Positions 40,014-48,573 of a stretch of DNA of 64,000 bases are shown in pieces. The notes under the pieces were generated by a model. It searched no databases. It worked only from the letters and a program-made list of their open reading frames with translations, and had not been told where the DNA came from. Position numbers and translations under genes: made by a program. The stretch comes from Sphingosinicella sp. LHD-64 (GTDB taxonomy: Bacteria > Pseudomonadota > Alphaproteobacteria > Sphingomonadales > Sphingomonadaceae): the NCBI RefSeq assembly GCF_031157375.1, contig NZ_JAVIFV010000001.1, positions 310,001 through 374,000 of the forward strand, in the 5' to 3' direction. Every line of letters begins with the position of its first letter. The stretch's first letter is position 1.

Positions 40014-41468
40014 ATGCTGACCACTCATCCTTACGACGACGACAAGCTGCGCGAGGAGTGCGGCATCTTTGGCATCTGGGGCGCGGAAACGGCCGCCGCC
40101 GTGGTGACGCTCGGTCTCCACGCGCTGCAGCACCGCGGCCAGGAAGCCGCCGGCATCACCTCCTTTGACGGCGAGGCGTTCCACAGCCACCGCGCCATGG
40201 GCCATGTCGCCGGCAATTTCGACAAGGACAACGTGATCCGCGCCCTCGCCGGCCGCGCCGCGATCGGCCACGTCCGCTATTCGACGACCGGCGAGACGGC
40301 GATGCGCAACGTCCAGCCGCTGTTCGCCGAATTCTCGACCGGCGGCTTCGCGGTCGCCCATAACGGCAACATCTCGAACGCGATGCGCCTGCGCCGCGAG
40401 CTCAACGCGCGCGGCTCGATCTTCCAGTCGACCAGCGACACCGAAGTCATCATCCACCTCGTCGCGACCTCGAGCTATCGCGGCCTGCTCGATCGGTTCA
40501 TCGACGCGCTGAAGCAAGTCGAGGGCGCCTACAGCCTCGTCTGCCTCACCGACGAGGGCCTGATCGCCTGCCGCGATCCGCTCGGCATCCGCCCGCTCGT
40601 GATGGGCCGCCTCGGCGACGCCTATATCTTCGCGTCGGAGACCGTGGCGCTCGACATCGTCGGCGCGACCTACATGCGCACCGTCGAGCCGGGCGAGCTG
40701 GTCATCGTCTCCGAGCAGGGCGTGCGCTCGCTGCGCCCGTTCGCGCCGGAGCGGCCGCGGCCCTGCATCTTCGAGCATGTCTATTTCTCGCGGCCGGACA
40801 GCATCGTCGACGGGTCGTCGGTCTACTCGGTGCGCAAGGCGATCGGCGCCGAGCTGGCACGGGAGAATCCGGTCGACGCCGACTATGTCGTGCCGGTCCC
40901 GGATTCCGGCGTGCCGGCAGCGATCGGCTATGCCCAGGAAAGCGGCATCCCGTTCGAGCTCGGCATCATCCGCTCCCACTATGTCGGCCGCACCTTCATC
41001 CAGCCGGGCGATCAGGTCCGCCACCTCGGCGTGAAGCTCAAGCACAATGCCAACAGCGCGCTGATCGCCGGCAAGAAGCTGGTGCTGATCGACGATTCGA
41101 TCGTGCGCGGCACGACCAGCCTGAAGATCGTCCAGATGCTGCGCGAGGCCGGCGCGCGCGAGGTCCATATGCGGATCGCCAGCCCGCCGACCCGCCACTC
41201 CTGCTTCTACGGCGTCGACACGCCGGAGCGGAAGAAGCTGCTCGCCGCGCAGATGAGCGTCGCCGAGATGAACCAGTATATCAAGGCGGACAGCCTCGCC
41301 TTCCTCTCGATCGAGGGCCTCTACCGGGCCCTTGGCGAGGCGGTGCGCGACGAGGCCGAGCCGCAATATTGCGACGCCTGCTTCACCGGCGCCTATCCGA
41401 CCCGGCTCACCGATCAGGACGATCAAGAGCAGAAGGACCAGCTCCTGCCCAGCGCAAGCTACGCCTGA
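40014..41468 (+). CDS. purF: amidophosphoribosyltransferase
   Basis: First step of de novo purine synthesis: glutamine plus PRPP to phosphoribosylamine. 484 residues. After a 15-residue propeptide the N-terminal nucleophile is Cys16 in EECGIFGIWG. The glutaminase domain follows (HRGQEAAGI, HNGNISNAMRLR), then the PRPP-binding site KLVLIDDSIVRGTTSLK. Cys residues in HSCFYGVDT and YCDACFTG match the [4Fe-4S] form known from Bacillus-type PurF. The ATG at 40014 follows GGGAAAG. Single gene with a repeat between it and the next. Confidence 0.97.
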   Translation: MLTTHPYDDDKLREECGIFGIWGAETAAAVVTLGLHALQHRGQEAAGITSFDGEAFHSHRAMGHVAGNFDKDNVIRALAGRAAIGHVRYSTTGETAMRNVQPLFAEFSTGGFAVAHNGNISNAMRLRRELNARGSIFQSTSDTEVIIHLVATSSYRGLLDRFIDALKQVEGAYSLVCLTDEGLIACRDPLGIRPLVMGRLGDAYIFASETVALDIVGATYMRTVEPGELVIVSEQGVRSLRPFAPERPRPCIFEHVYFSRPDSIVDGSSVYSVRKAIGAELARENPVDADYVVPVPDSGVPAAIGYAQESGIPFELGIIRSHYVGRTFIQPGDQVRHLGVKLKHNANSALIAGKKLVLIDDSIVRGTTSLKIVQMLREAGAREVHMRIASPPTRHSCFYGVDTPERKKLLAAQMSVAEMNQYIKADSLAFLSIEGLYRALGEAVRDEAEPQYCDACFTGAYPTRLTDQDDQEQKDQLLPSASYA

Positions 41469-41477
41469 CCCCTCAAT

Positions 41478-41563
41478 CGTCACCCTGAACTCGTTTTCAG
41501 GGTCCATCTTCGAGCATCCGCGAGCTTCATCGAACTGGATGCTGAAACAAGTTCAGCATGACG
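41478..41563. repeat. palindromic repeat between purF and the SDR gene
   Basis: CGTCACCCTGAACTCGTTTTCAGGG at the left and CTGAAACAAGTTCAGCATGACG at the right (ends shown). Same subtype as the copy next to paaI. It ends 8 bases before the SDR start. Confidence 0.87.
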
Positions 41564-41571
41564 GAGTGTGC

Positions 41572-42279
41572 ATGACCAAGTTCCTCGACGGCAAACTGGC
41601 GCTCGTGACCGGCGCCAGCCGGGGGATCGGCGCGGCGACGGCCGAAGCGCTGGCCGCCGCGGGTGCACATGTCGTGCTGACGGCGCGCACGGCCGGCGAC
41701 CTCGAGGCAGTCGAGGAACGGATTCATGCCGCCGGCGGCAGCGCGACGATCGCGCCGCTCGACCTTACCGAACGCGAGAGCATCGCCCGCCTTGCCCAGG
41801 CGATTGGCGAGCGCTGGCAGGCGCTGGACGTGCTGGTGCTCAACGCCGCGATGCTGGGCACGCTGACTCCGGTCGCCCAGATCGACGGCAAGGAGTTCAA
41901 CAAGGTTCTCACCCTGAACGTGCTCGCCCAGCAGGCGCTGATCGCCGCCTTCGATCCGCTGCTGCGCCGGAGCGTCGCCGGACGCCTGATCGCCCTCACC
42001 TCCAGCGTCGGCAGCGCGGCGCGCGCCTATTGGGGGCCCTACAGCGCCTCCAAGGCGGCGCTCGAAATGCTCGTCTCCAGCTACGGTCAGGAAGTCGAGA
42101 ATATCAGCAGCGTGCGCGTCGCCCTGGTCAATCCGGCCGCGACCCGCACGCAGATGCGCGCCCTCGCCTATCCCGGCGAGGATCCGGCGAGCCTCAAGGA
42201 CCCGTCCGTCGCCGCCGACGCGATCGCCGGACTGCTGCGGGAGGATTTCGCGACCGGCCACCGCCTGTCGCTCAGCTGA
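41572..42279 (+). CDS. short-chain dehydrogenase/reductase
   Basis: 235 residues, SDR fold. The NAD(P)-binding motif is TGASRGIGAATA near the start, the structural NAA is VLNAAMLG, and the catalytic Tyr-xxx-Lys is YSASK preceded by the Ser in TSSVGSAARAYWGP. The tail is short and lacks the long C-terminal extension of larger SDR enzymes. Substrate unknown; it is downstream of purF across a repeat and convergent with the TetR-like gene, overlapping it by 8 bases. Confidence 0.9.
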   Translation: MTKFLDGKLALVTGASRGIGAATAEALAAAGAHVVLTARTAGDLEAVEERIHAAGGSATIAPLDLTERESIARLAQAIGERWQALDVLVLNAAMLGTLTPVAQIDGKEFNKVLTLNVLAQQALIAAFDPLLRRSVAGRLIALTSSVGSAARAYWGPYSASKAALEMLVSSYGQEVENISSVRVALVNPAATRTQMRALAYPGEDPASLKDPSVAADAIAGLLREDFATGHRLSLS

Positions 42280-42823
42280 CCGGGAAGTTCGAGTCCAATA
42301 AGGACATCAGCGCGCGAACCGGCTCGCTGACATAAGCCACCACCTCATCCGGCCGCCGCGTCGAGGTCGCGATGTGGAGCGCCTGGAGCAGGCGGGCATA
42401 GTGACGCGCCTCCGGCCCTTCGAGCTGATAGGCCTCGACCAGCGCGACGGCGAGCGCGCGCTCACGCCTGTCGTCGGCGCCGCGCACGAGGTCGCCGATC
42501 TCGGGATAGTCGGCGGCAAGCGCCCTGACGCCGCGTTCCAGCGGCGGATCAGCGGCGCCGGTGAGGCCGAGGATCGCCCAGAGCCGCTCGACCGGCGAGC
42601 CTGGCGCGCGGGACACCTCGGCGATCGCGGTACTTTCCGTGTCCGACCAATGCTGCGCCACCGCCAGGATGAGCGCGCCGACGCTCCGGAACTGCGCTTC
42701 AAATGCGGAGCGGGATTGGCCTTCCCGATCGGTCAGCCGCTCCAGCGTCAGCGCCGAGGGCCCCTCCTGACCCAGGATCTTTGCGGTGAGCGCGATCCAG
42801 CCGTCCCGCGTCACCTCAGCCAT
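42272..42823 (-). CDS. TetR-like regulator, downstream of cyclopropane synthase gene
   Basis: 183 residues. The N-terminal ALTAKILGQEGPSALTLERLTDREGQSRSAFEAQFRSVGAL region has the spacing of a TetR helix-turn-helix but deviates from the usual motif (the start of the domain is one helix shorter; shown as one stretch of separated blocks). The rest is helical. Its start overlaps the stop of the CFA synthase gene by 8 bases, so the two are an operon, and it may control it. Convergent overlap with the SDR gene on the other end. Family assignment moderately sure. Confidence 0.72.
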   Translation of the reverse strand: MAEVTRDGWIALTAKILGQEGPSALTLERLTDREGQSRSAFEAQFRSVGALILAVAQHWSDTESTAIAEVSRAPGSPVERLWAILGLTGAADPPLERGVRALAADYPEIGDLVRGADDRRERALAVALVEAYQLEGPEARHYARLLQALHIATSTRRPDEVVAYVSEPVRALMSLLDSNFPVS

Positions 42824-44084
42824 GCTTGACCAATGTCACCTGCGCCACATCGATCCCCCCGCTCAGGAAGCCGCCCTCGCAATACATCAGATAGTAGCGC
42901 CACAGATTGTGAAAGCCCGGATCGAAGTCGTCGGGCAATCTCGCCTCGGCAACGGCTTTGTCATAGTGTTGGCGCCAGCGGCGGAGGGTCTCGGCATAGT
43001 GGAGGCCATAGCCGGTGCGGTCCTGCCAGGCGAGGCCCGCCGCCTCGCCCAGGCGCCGGAAACGCTCCTCCTCGATCAGCAAACCGCCCGGGAAGATATA
43101 GGTCTGGATGAAGTCGGCATTGGCCGCATAGCCGGCGAACAGGTCGCCGCGCATCGAGATGAGCTGCAGCGCCGCCCGCCCGCCGGGCTTCAGCGCCCCG
43201 GCGATCGCGTGGAGATAATTGGGCCAGTATTCCTGCCCGACCGCCTCGACCATCTCGACGCTCGCGACCGCGTCGAACCGGCCGGTGACGTCGCGATAGT
43301 CGGTGAGCTGGATATTCGCCCGGCCGGTCAGGTCCGCCCGGGCCAGGCGCGCCTCGGCATAGGCCTTCTGCGCCTCGGACAGGGTGAGGCCGGTGACGTG
43401 CACGCCATAATCGCGCGCGGCGATCTCGGCGAGGCCGCCCCAGCCGCAGCCGATCTCGAGCAGGCGCTGGCCGGGCCGCAGATCGAGCCGGTCCAGCAGC
43501 GAACGCACCTTTCGCTCCTGCGCGGCTTCCAGCGGTTCGTCGGGCGCGATCGGCTCGGCGAAGACGGCGCTCGAATAGGTCATGCTGCCGTCGAGCCAGG
43601 CGGCATAGAAGTCGTTGCCGAGATCGTAATGATGCTGGATGTTCAGCCGCGCATGCTTGCGATCGTTGGCGCGCAGCGCATGGGCGATACGGTTGACCAG
43701 TCGCCACGGCCCCTTCGCGCGCCCGGTCTCGCCGAGACTCGCCGCATTGCGCATGAAGAGATCGAACAGCGACACCGGATCCGGGCTCGCCCACTCGCCC
43801 GCCGCCCACGCCTTGTACCAGCCCACGGAGCCCGATGTCGCAAGCCGCACCAGCGCCCGCCAGCTCCTGAGATGCACGATCGCCACCGGCCCTGCGGCGC
43901 GTCCGCCGAAGCTGCGCTCCGTGCCGTCGGGAAGGGTGAGGTCGAGCCGGCCGCTGTCCAGCCCGCGGTCGATCGCCCCGAGCAACCGCCCGAACCCGCC
44001 GGAAAACAGGCGCGCGATCAGGCCGCCTCCGGTGGCGAAGCCCCGGTCGGCCGCGACCAGATGTGTCCCCCTGCGCGTGGCCAT
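42816..44084 (-). CDS. cfa: cyclopropane-fatty-acyl-phospholipid synthase family methyltransferase
   Basis: S-adenosylmethionine-dependent enzyme that modifies unsaturated acyl chains in membrane lipids. 422 residues. The N-terminal lipid-binding part has WYKAWAAGEWASPDPVSLFDLF and NIQHHYDLGNDFYAAWLDGSMTYSSAVF (two blocks), typical of Cfa. The SAM motif I is LLEIGCGWGGLAEIAA. The C-terminal HHYDLGN and YCEGGFLSGGID complete the pattern. Since several paralogues exist in this group, the gene symbol is by family only. Confidence 0.9.
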   Translation of the reverse strand: MATRRGTHLVAADRGFATGGGLIARLFSGGFGRLLGAIDRGLDSGRLDLTLPDGTERSFGGRAAGPVAIVHLRSWRALVRLATSGSVGWYKAWAAGEWASPDPVSLFDLFMRNAASLGETGRAKGPWRLVNRIAHALRANDRKHARLNIQHHYDLGNDFYAAWLDGSMTYSSAVFAEPIAPDEPLEAAQERKVRSLLDRLDLRPGQRLLEIGCGWGGLAEIAARDYGVHVTGLTLSEAQKAYAEARLARADLTGRANIQLTDYRDVTGRFDAVASVEMVEAVGQEYWPNYLHAIAGALKPGGRAALQLISMRGDLFAGYAANADFIQTYIFPGGLLIEEERFRRLGEAAGLAWQDRTGYGLHYAETLRRWRQHYDKAVAEARLPDDFDPGFHNLWRYYLMYCEGGFLSGGIDVAQVTLVKHG

Positions 44085-44185
44085 GGGCGCTAGATGAGGG
44101 CGATTGCCCGATCAGGCAAGCTGGTCGCGAAATGAAATTCGAATCTGCCCCAGGGCCGGCTGCCTGTGCGGCCGGTGCCTGTGCA

Positions 44186-44647
44186 TCATCGCTTGATGAC
44201 CGTCACCTCGGGTCGCTTGCCCGGCCACAATTGCACGCGATACCGATCATTCCCCTCCAGCCCGTTCTCGGACAGGTCCGTCAAGCCGGCATAGGAAATG
44301 CGCGCCGCATAATCACCGGGCTCGACACTGAAACGCGGGCAATCCGGATAATATTCCGTGCATCCCGCCACCACGATCGTCCCGCTCGGAGCCGCGAAGC
44401 TGCATTCGATCACACGTTCCCACGCGTCGAAATCGTCGGCCGGAGGCGTGGCATGGATTTCCAGAAGGACGGGAACGCCCATGTTCCGCGCGGTGCCAAT
44501 GGCAATCAGATCGGGGCCGGTCGCCAGCATCCGGTCGACAGTCCCATGGTCCCAGACCTCGCCCGTATCGGTATTCCGCGCCTCATCGCAGACATAGAAC
44601 TGGAAATAGTCGGCGAAGACCTCCAGCTCGTGTATGTCCGGGGCCAT
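44186..44647 (-). CDS. hypothetical protein, ComJ-like fold possible
   Basis: 153 residues from the ATG at 44647, which lies 5 bases past the korB stop. No signal peptide or transmembrane segment. Visible pieces are FADYFQFYVCDEA, a strand-rich middle with VPVLLEIHATPPADDFDAWERVIECSF and VVAGCTEYYPDCP, and the end SYAGLTDLSENGLEGNDRYRVQLWPG. This layout reminds me of small ComJ-like immunity or inhibitor proteins, but I cannot confirm it. Likely at the end of the kor operon. An earlier start would overlap korB. Confidence 0.6.
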   Translation of the reverse strand: MAPDIHELEVFADYFQFYVCDEARNTDTGEVWDHGTVDRMLATGPDLIAIGTARNMGVPVLLEIHATPPADDFDAWERVIECSFAAPSGTIVVAGCTEYYPDCPRFSVEPGDYAARISYAGLTDLSENGLEGNDRYRVQLWPGKRPEVTVIKR

Positions 44648-44652
44648 CCCGC

Positions 44653-45675
44653 TCAGCCCTCGCGCGGTTCCTTTTCGACCTGCCAAGTCTGGCCCTTGGA
44701 GACGAGCGCCTGGAGATCGGCGCTCTTGCCGGAGATGGCGGCTTCGGTCTGCTCGCGGACGGCGCTTTCGAAGGTGGGGCGCGGGTCATCGTAGATGACG
44801 CCGAGCGCCATCGGGAAGCTGCCGATCGGCATGTCGATCAGCATGTGGGCGACCGCCTTGTTCTTGGGGTCGTGGACGATGACGTCCGCCGCCTGCCAGT
44901 CGCCGTCCGCGACATCGACGACCTTGAGGTTCAGCGCCTCGCGATCGAGGGTCAGGCCCTTGGTGCCACTGTCGAACAGCATCGGCTCGCCCGCCTTCAG
45001 CCAGAGCTGCTTGCCGGCATGCTCCTTGGCGGTGAACGGCGCGAACACGTCGTCATTGTAGACGATGCAGTTCTGGAAGATCTCGACGAAGGCCGCGCCG
45101 CGATGGCCGTGGGCGGCCTTCAGCACGTCGGGCAGGTTCTTGTGGACGTCGATCGCGCGCGCGACGAAGCGCGCGCCCGAGCCCAAGGCGAAGGCACAGG
45201 GCCGCACCGGCCGGTCGACCGAGCCGAAGGGCGTCGAGGGCGAGCGGGTGCCGACCCGGCTGGTCGGCGAATATTGCCCCTTGGTGAGCCCGTAGATCTC
45301 GTTGTTGAACAGGAGGATCTGGCAGTCGAGATTGCGCCGCAGAACATGCATCGTGTGGTTGCTGCCGATCGACAGCGCGTCGCCATCACCGGTGATGATC
45401 CACACGTTGAGTTCGGGATTGGCGAGCTTCACCCCCGTCGCCAGCGCCGGCGCGCGCCCGTGGATCGTGTGGAAGCCGTAGGTCTCCATATAATAAGGAA
45501 AGCGGCTCGAGCAGCCGATGCCGGAGACGAACACCGTGTTCGCCGGATCGGCGCCGAGGTCGGGCATCGTGCGCTGCACGGCCTTCAGGACCGCATAGTC
45601 GCCGCAGCCGGGGCACCAGCGCACCTCCTGATCGGTGGCGAAATCCTTGGGGGTCAGCTTGACCATCTCGGTCAT
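44653..45675 (-). CDS. korB: 2-oxoacid:ferredoxin oxidoreductase, beta subunit
   Basis: The thiamine- and Fe-S-binding half of 2-oxoacid:ferredoxin oxidoreductase. 340 residues. The start region holds the Cys ligand cluster WCPGCGDYAVL and IGCSSR, the TPP Mg motif GDGDALSIGSNH, and the NNEIYGLTKGQYSPTS stretch that binds the cofactor. Partner KorA is encoded upstream, with two tiny genes between. Reaction direction and exact oxoacid (2-oxoglutarate or branched/aryl) are not determinable from the sequence. No ferredoxin gene is next to it. Confidence 0.93.
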   Translation of the reverse strand: MTEMVKLTPKDFATDQEVRWCPGCGDYAVLKAVQRTMPDLGADPANTVFVSGIGCSSRFPYYMETYGFHTIHGRAPALATGVKLANPELNVWIITGDGDALSIGSNHTMHVLRRNLDCQILLFNNEIYGLTKGQYSPTSRVGTRSPSTPFGSVDRPVRPCAFALGSGARFVARAIDVHKNLPDVLKAAHGHRGAAFVEIFQNCIVYNDDVFAPFTAKEHAGKQLWLKAGEPMLFDSGTKGLTLDREALNLKVVDVADGDWQAADVIVHDPKNKAVAHMLIDMPIGSFPMALGVIYDDPRPTFESAVREQTEAAISGKSADLQALVSKGQTWQVEKEPREG

Positions 45676-45679
45676 CGGG

Positions 45680-45763
45680 TCATCCTCGCATCGAATAATA
45701 GATCAGCGCACACACCACGACGAGCATGAGCAGCAGCGGAAGCAGGCGAGGCGGGCCGTTCAT
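45680..45763 (-). CDS. 27-residue predicted membrane peptide in the kor operon
   Basis: The product, MNGPPRLLPLLLMLV then VVCALIYYSMRG (one peptide in two parts), has a single hydrophobic helix of about 18 residues with a positive N-terminus (Arg6) and Arg26 at the end. It is shorter than normal gene-calling limits. Its ATG (45763-45761) overlaps the TGA of the preceding small gene (ATGA) and it stops 5 bases before korB. The overlap and the lack of any untranslated gap argue for real translation. Single-pass inner-membrane peptide; role unknown. Coupling to KorAB is positional. Confidence 0.6.
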   Translation of the reverse strand: MNGPPRLLPLLLMLVVVCALIYYSMRG

Positions 45764-45957
45764 GGCGCCGGCGCCTCGCCCGAGGCGCCGGCCCGCCGGG
45801 CCAGTTCCTCGATCGGAACGTCCTGCCCGTTCTCGCTCACCTGGAGATATTTCGCCCCGCCTTGCTCCAGCCTGCGATAACCCTCGAAGGCTTGCTGGGG
45901 CGTCAGATACTCCTCCGCGGCAGCGCCGTGCAGGCCGTAATGGACGATGAAAGTCAC
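45760..45957 (-). CDS. 65-residue hypothetical protein between korA and the membrane peptide
   Basis: Short soluble protein beginning MTFIVHYGLHGAAAEEYL, with a helix-strand pattern and a conserved-looking GGAKYLQVSENGQDVPIEEL segment, ending with a Gly/Ala/Pro tail. No family recognised. It overlaps korA at the ATGA junction (45957-45954) and the next peptide at ATGA (45763-45760). It is thus the second gene of a four-gene, gap-free run korA-65aa-27aa-korB. Confidence 0.65.
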   Translation of the reverse strand: MTFIVHYGLHGAAAEEYLTPQQAFEGYRRLEQGGAKYLQVSENGQDVPIEELARRAGASGEAPAP

Positions 45958-47834
45958 CTCAGCGCCTCATCGATCGCCGCCTCGATTTCGGCGATCTTGA
46001 ACGGCTGGCCGGACGTCTTGTTGACCGGCCTGGCATCGACCAGGAACTGGTCGCGCAGCACCGTCTTCAGCTGGCCGGTATTCATTTCCGGAACGATGAT
46101 CCGGTCATAAGACCTTAAAAGATCGCCCAGATTCTTCGGCAAAGGCCAGATATGCCGGACGTGGATATGGCTGACGTCCTGGCCGGCCCTGCGCGCGCGG
46201 CGGACGGCCTGGTGGATCGGGCCGAAGGTCGAGCCCCAGCCGACGACGGCGAGCCTGCCGCCCGCCTCGCCCAGGCACACGTCCTGGTCGGGACAGGAGT
46301 CGGCGATGCCCAGCACCTTGTGGGCGCGAATGTCGGTCATCGCCTGGTGGTTGGCCGGCGCATAGTCGATATGGCCGGAGCCGACATTCTTCTCGATGCC
46401 GCCGATCCGGTGCATCAGGCCAGGCGTTCCGGGCTTGATCCAGACGCGCTTCAGCTTCTCGTCGCGCCGATAGGGATTGACCGCCTCGCCCTCCGCCGGC
46501 GGCTCGGTGTGGAAGGAGACCTCGAACGGCGCATAGCCGCCCATGTCCGGCACCTTCCAGGGCTCGGCGGCATTGGCGATATAGCCGTCGGTCAGCAGCA
46601 TCACCGGGGTCATGTACTGGACCGCGATCCGGCAGGCCTCGATCGCGCAGTCGAACGCGTCGGCGGGCGAACGGGCGGCGATCACCGGCAGTGGCGCGTC
46701 GCCGTTCCGGCCGTAGACCGCCTGGTAGAGATCCGACTGCTCGGTCTTGGTCGGCAGGCCGGTCGAGGGGCCGCCGCGCTGCGAGTTGACGATGACGAGC
46801 GGCAGCTCGGTCATGATCGCGAGGCCCATCGCCTCGGTCTTGAGCGCGATGCCCGGCCCCGAGGAGGAGGTGACGCCGAGCGATCCGGCGAAGCTCGCCC
46901 CGATCGAGGCGGCGATCGCGGCGATCTCGTCCTCGGCCTGGAAGGTGGTGACGCCATATTCCTTGAGGCGGGAGAGATGGTGGAGGATCGCGCTCGCCGG
47001 GGTGATCGGATAGCCGCCGAAGAACATCGGCAGGCCCGCGAGCTTCGCGCCTGCGACGAGGCCGAGCGAGATCGCCTCTGCGCCGGTCACGGTGCGATAG
47101 AGGCCGGGCTCGGCCGGCGCCGCGCCGATATGGTGCTGGGTCACCTGCCCGCCGAGCTCCGCCGTCTCGCCATAAGCGTGGCCGGCGTTGAGCGCGGCGA
47201 TGTTCGCCTCCGCCAGCTCCGGCGCCTTGGCGAACTTGGCCTTGAGCCAGCTGACGATCGGGTCGCGCTCGCGGTCGAACATCCAGAGCGCCAGGCCCAG
47301 CGTCCACATGTTCTTGCAGCGCAGCGCTTCCTTGTTGCCGAGGCCGAACGGCTTCACCGCGTCGAGAGTCAGCTGCGAGATGTTGAGCCGCATGACCTGC
47401 CATTTGGCGAGCTGGTCGTCGTCGAGCGGATTGGTCTCGTAGCCCGCCTTGGCGAGGTTGCGCTGCCCGAATTCGCCCTCGTCGGCGATGATCAGGCCGC
47501 CGGCCTTCAAGTCGCCGACATTGGTCTTGAGCGCCGCCGGGTTCATCGCGATCAGCACGTCGGGCGCATCGCCCGCGGTCTCGATCGCCGCCGATCCGAA
47601 ATTGATCTGGAAGGCGGAGACGCCGAACGTCGTTCCCTGCGGGGCGCGGATCTCGGCCGGGAAGTCCGGGAAGGTCGCCAGGTCGTTGCCGGCGAGCGCG
47701 GTCGAGAGGGTGAACTGCCCGCCGGTCAGCTGCATACCGTCGCCGGAATCTCCGGCGAAGCGAACCACCACCGCTTCGAGTGGCGCATCGGGGCTGGCGT
47801 CTTCGGGGGGTACGAAATGTCTGGCCGTGGCCAA
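45954..47834 (-). CDS. korA: 2-oxoacid:ferredoxin oxidoreductase, fused gamma-alpha subunit
   Basis: 626 residues from a TTG at 47834; a longer frame back to an ATG at 47999 exists, but the added 55 residues are low-complexity and poorly conserved in look. An AGGAA site lies 7 bases before the TTG. The gamma domain (about 20-200) has VVVRFAGDSGDGMQLTGGQ and FPDFPAEIRAPQGTTFGVSAFQI, and the alpha (pyrimidine) domain has FFGGYPITPASAILHHL and TSSSGPGIALKTEAMGLA, then SQRGGPSTGLPTKTEQSDL (all as separate motifs). Partner of KorB in the same operon. Confidence 0.92.
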   Translation of the reverse strand: MATARHFVPPEDASPDAPLEAVVVRFAGDSGDGMQLTGGQFTLSTALAGNDLATFPDFPAEIRAPQGTTFGVSAFQINFGSAAIETAGDAPDVLIAMNPAALKTNVGDLKAGGLIIADEGEFGQRNLAKAGYETNPLDDDQLAKWQVMRLNISQLTLDAVKPFGLGNKEALRCKNMWTLGLALWMFDRERDPIVSWLKAKFAKAPELAEANIAALNAGHAYGETAELGGQVTQHHIGAAPAEPGLYRTVTGAEAISLGLVAGAKLAGLPMFFGGYPITPASAILHHLSRLKEYGVTTFQAEDEIAAIAASIGASFAGSLGVTSSSGPGIALKTEAMGLAIMTELPLVIVNSQRGGPSTGLPTKTEQSDLYQAVYGRNGDAPLPVIAARSPADAFDCAIEACRIAVQYMTPVMLLTDGYIANAAEPWKVPDMGGYAPFEVSFHTEPPAEGEAVNPYRRDEKLKRVWIKPGTPGLMHRIGGIEKNVGSGHIDYAPANHQAMTDIRAHKVLGIADSCPDQDVCLGEAGGRLAVVGWGSTFGPIHQAVRRARRAGQDVSHIHVRHIWPLPKNLGDLLRSYDRIIVPEMNTGQLKTVLRDQFLVDARPVNKTSGQPFKIAEIEAAIDEALR

Positions 47835-48085
47835 GGTCAAGTTCCTCAAATATCCGGAGCCTGTGGGACCGGGCCGAAGCGGCGCCTCGGCGGGGTTCGG
47901 ATCAGGCTCCCCTTCTCCGGGATTCGCGTCCGGACCGCTGGCGGCTTCGGACGATCCCGTTTGCGCGCGGACCCTAGACCTCTCTCTCGCGCGCGACAAC
48001 CATCTGCCACGCGGGCGTTCGCTTATGGAACGCGGGCGTGGCTGACGTCATAGATGGGAAACGATTCGTGTCGCGAGGAGTGCCG

Positions 48086-48556
48086 ATGGGAGAAATTTTG
48101 GGTTATCGCCCGGCAGTCGGGGTGATGCTGATCAACGCCGAGCGCAAGGTCTGGGTCGGCCAGCGGCTCGATAACGCCCTCGACGCCTGGCAGATGCCGC
48201 AGGGCGGCCTCGACGAAGGCGAGACGCCGTTCGACGGGGCGCTGCGCGAACTCGAGGAGGAAACGGGCATCCGCCGCGGCCTCGTCGCGCAGGTCGCGCA
48301 GGCCAGGGAAGAACTCTATTACGATCTGCCGCCCGACCTCGTCGGCAAGGTCTGGAAGAAGAACTGGCGCGGGCAGCGGCAGACCTGGTTCCTGATGCGC
48401 TTCCTGGGCGCGGATTCCGATGTGGACATCGAGACGCCGGAACCCGAGTTTCGCGCTTGGCGGTGGGTGGAATCGGCTGAGCTGCCGCATCTCATCGTGC
48501 CATTTAAAAAGAAGCTGTATGAGGATGTTCTAGAAGCTTTTGCCGAATGGCTCTGA
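48086..48556 (+). CDS. rppH: RNA pyrophosphohydrolase
   Basis: Removes 5' pyrophosphate from mRNA, which starts RNase E decay. 156 residues from the ATG at 48086, preceded by CGAGGAG at a 5-base spacing; an upstream in-frame ATG at 48038 has no such site. The Nudix box (about 40-62) is GGLDEGETPFDGALRELEEETGI in shape GX5EX7REUXEEXGU (quoted across the box). YRPAVGVMLIN and AWQMPQGG are typical of RppH. Divergent from korA. Confidence 0.93.
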   Translation: MGEILGYRPAVGVMLINAERKVWVGQRLDNALDAWQMPQGGLDEGETPFDGALRELEEETGIRRGLVAQVAQAREELYYDLPPDLVGKVWKKNWRGQRQTWFLMRFLGADSDVDIETPEPEFRAWRWVESAELPHLIVPFKKKLYEDVLEAFAEWL

Positions 48557-48573
48557 TTCACGAAGGCAAGGAA

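Noticed and set aside
47835-47999. N-terminal extension of KorA to an ATG at 47999
   Set aside because: Low complexity, no ribosome site, not like KorA starts; TTG at 47834 is better supported.
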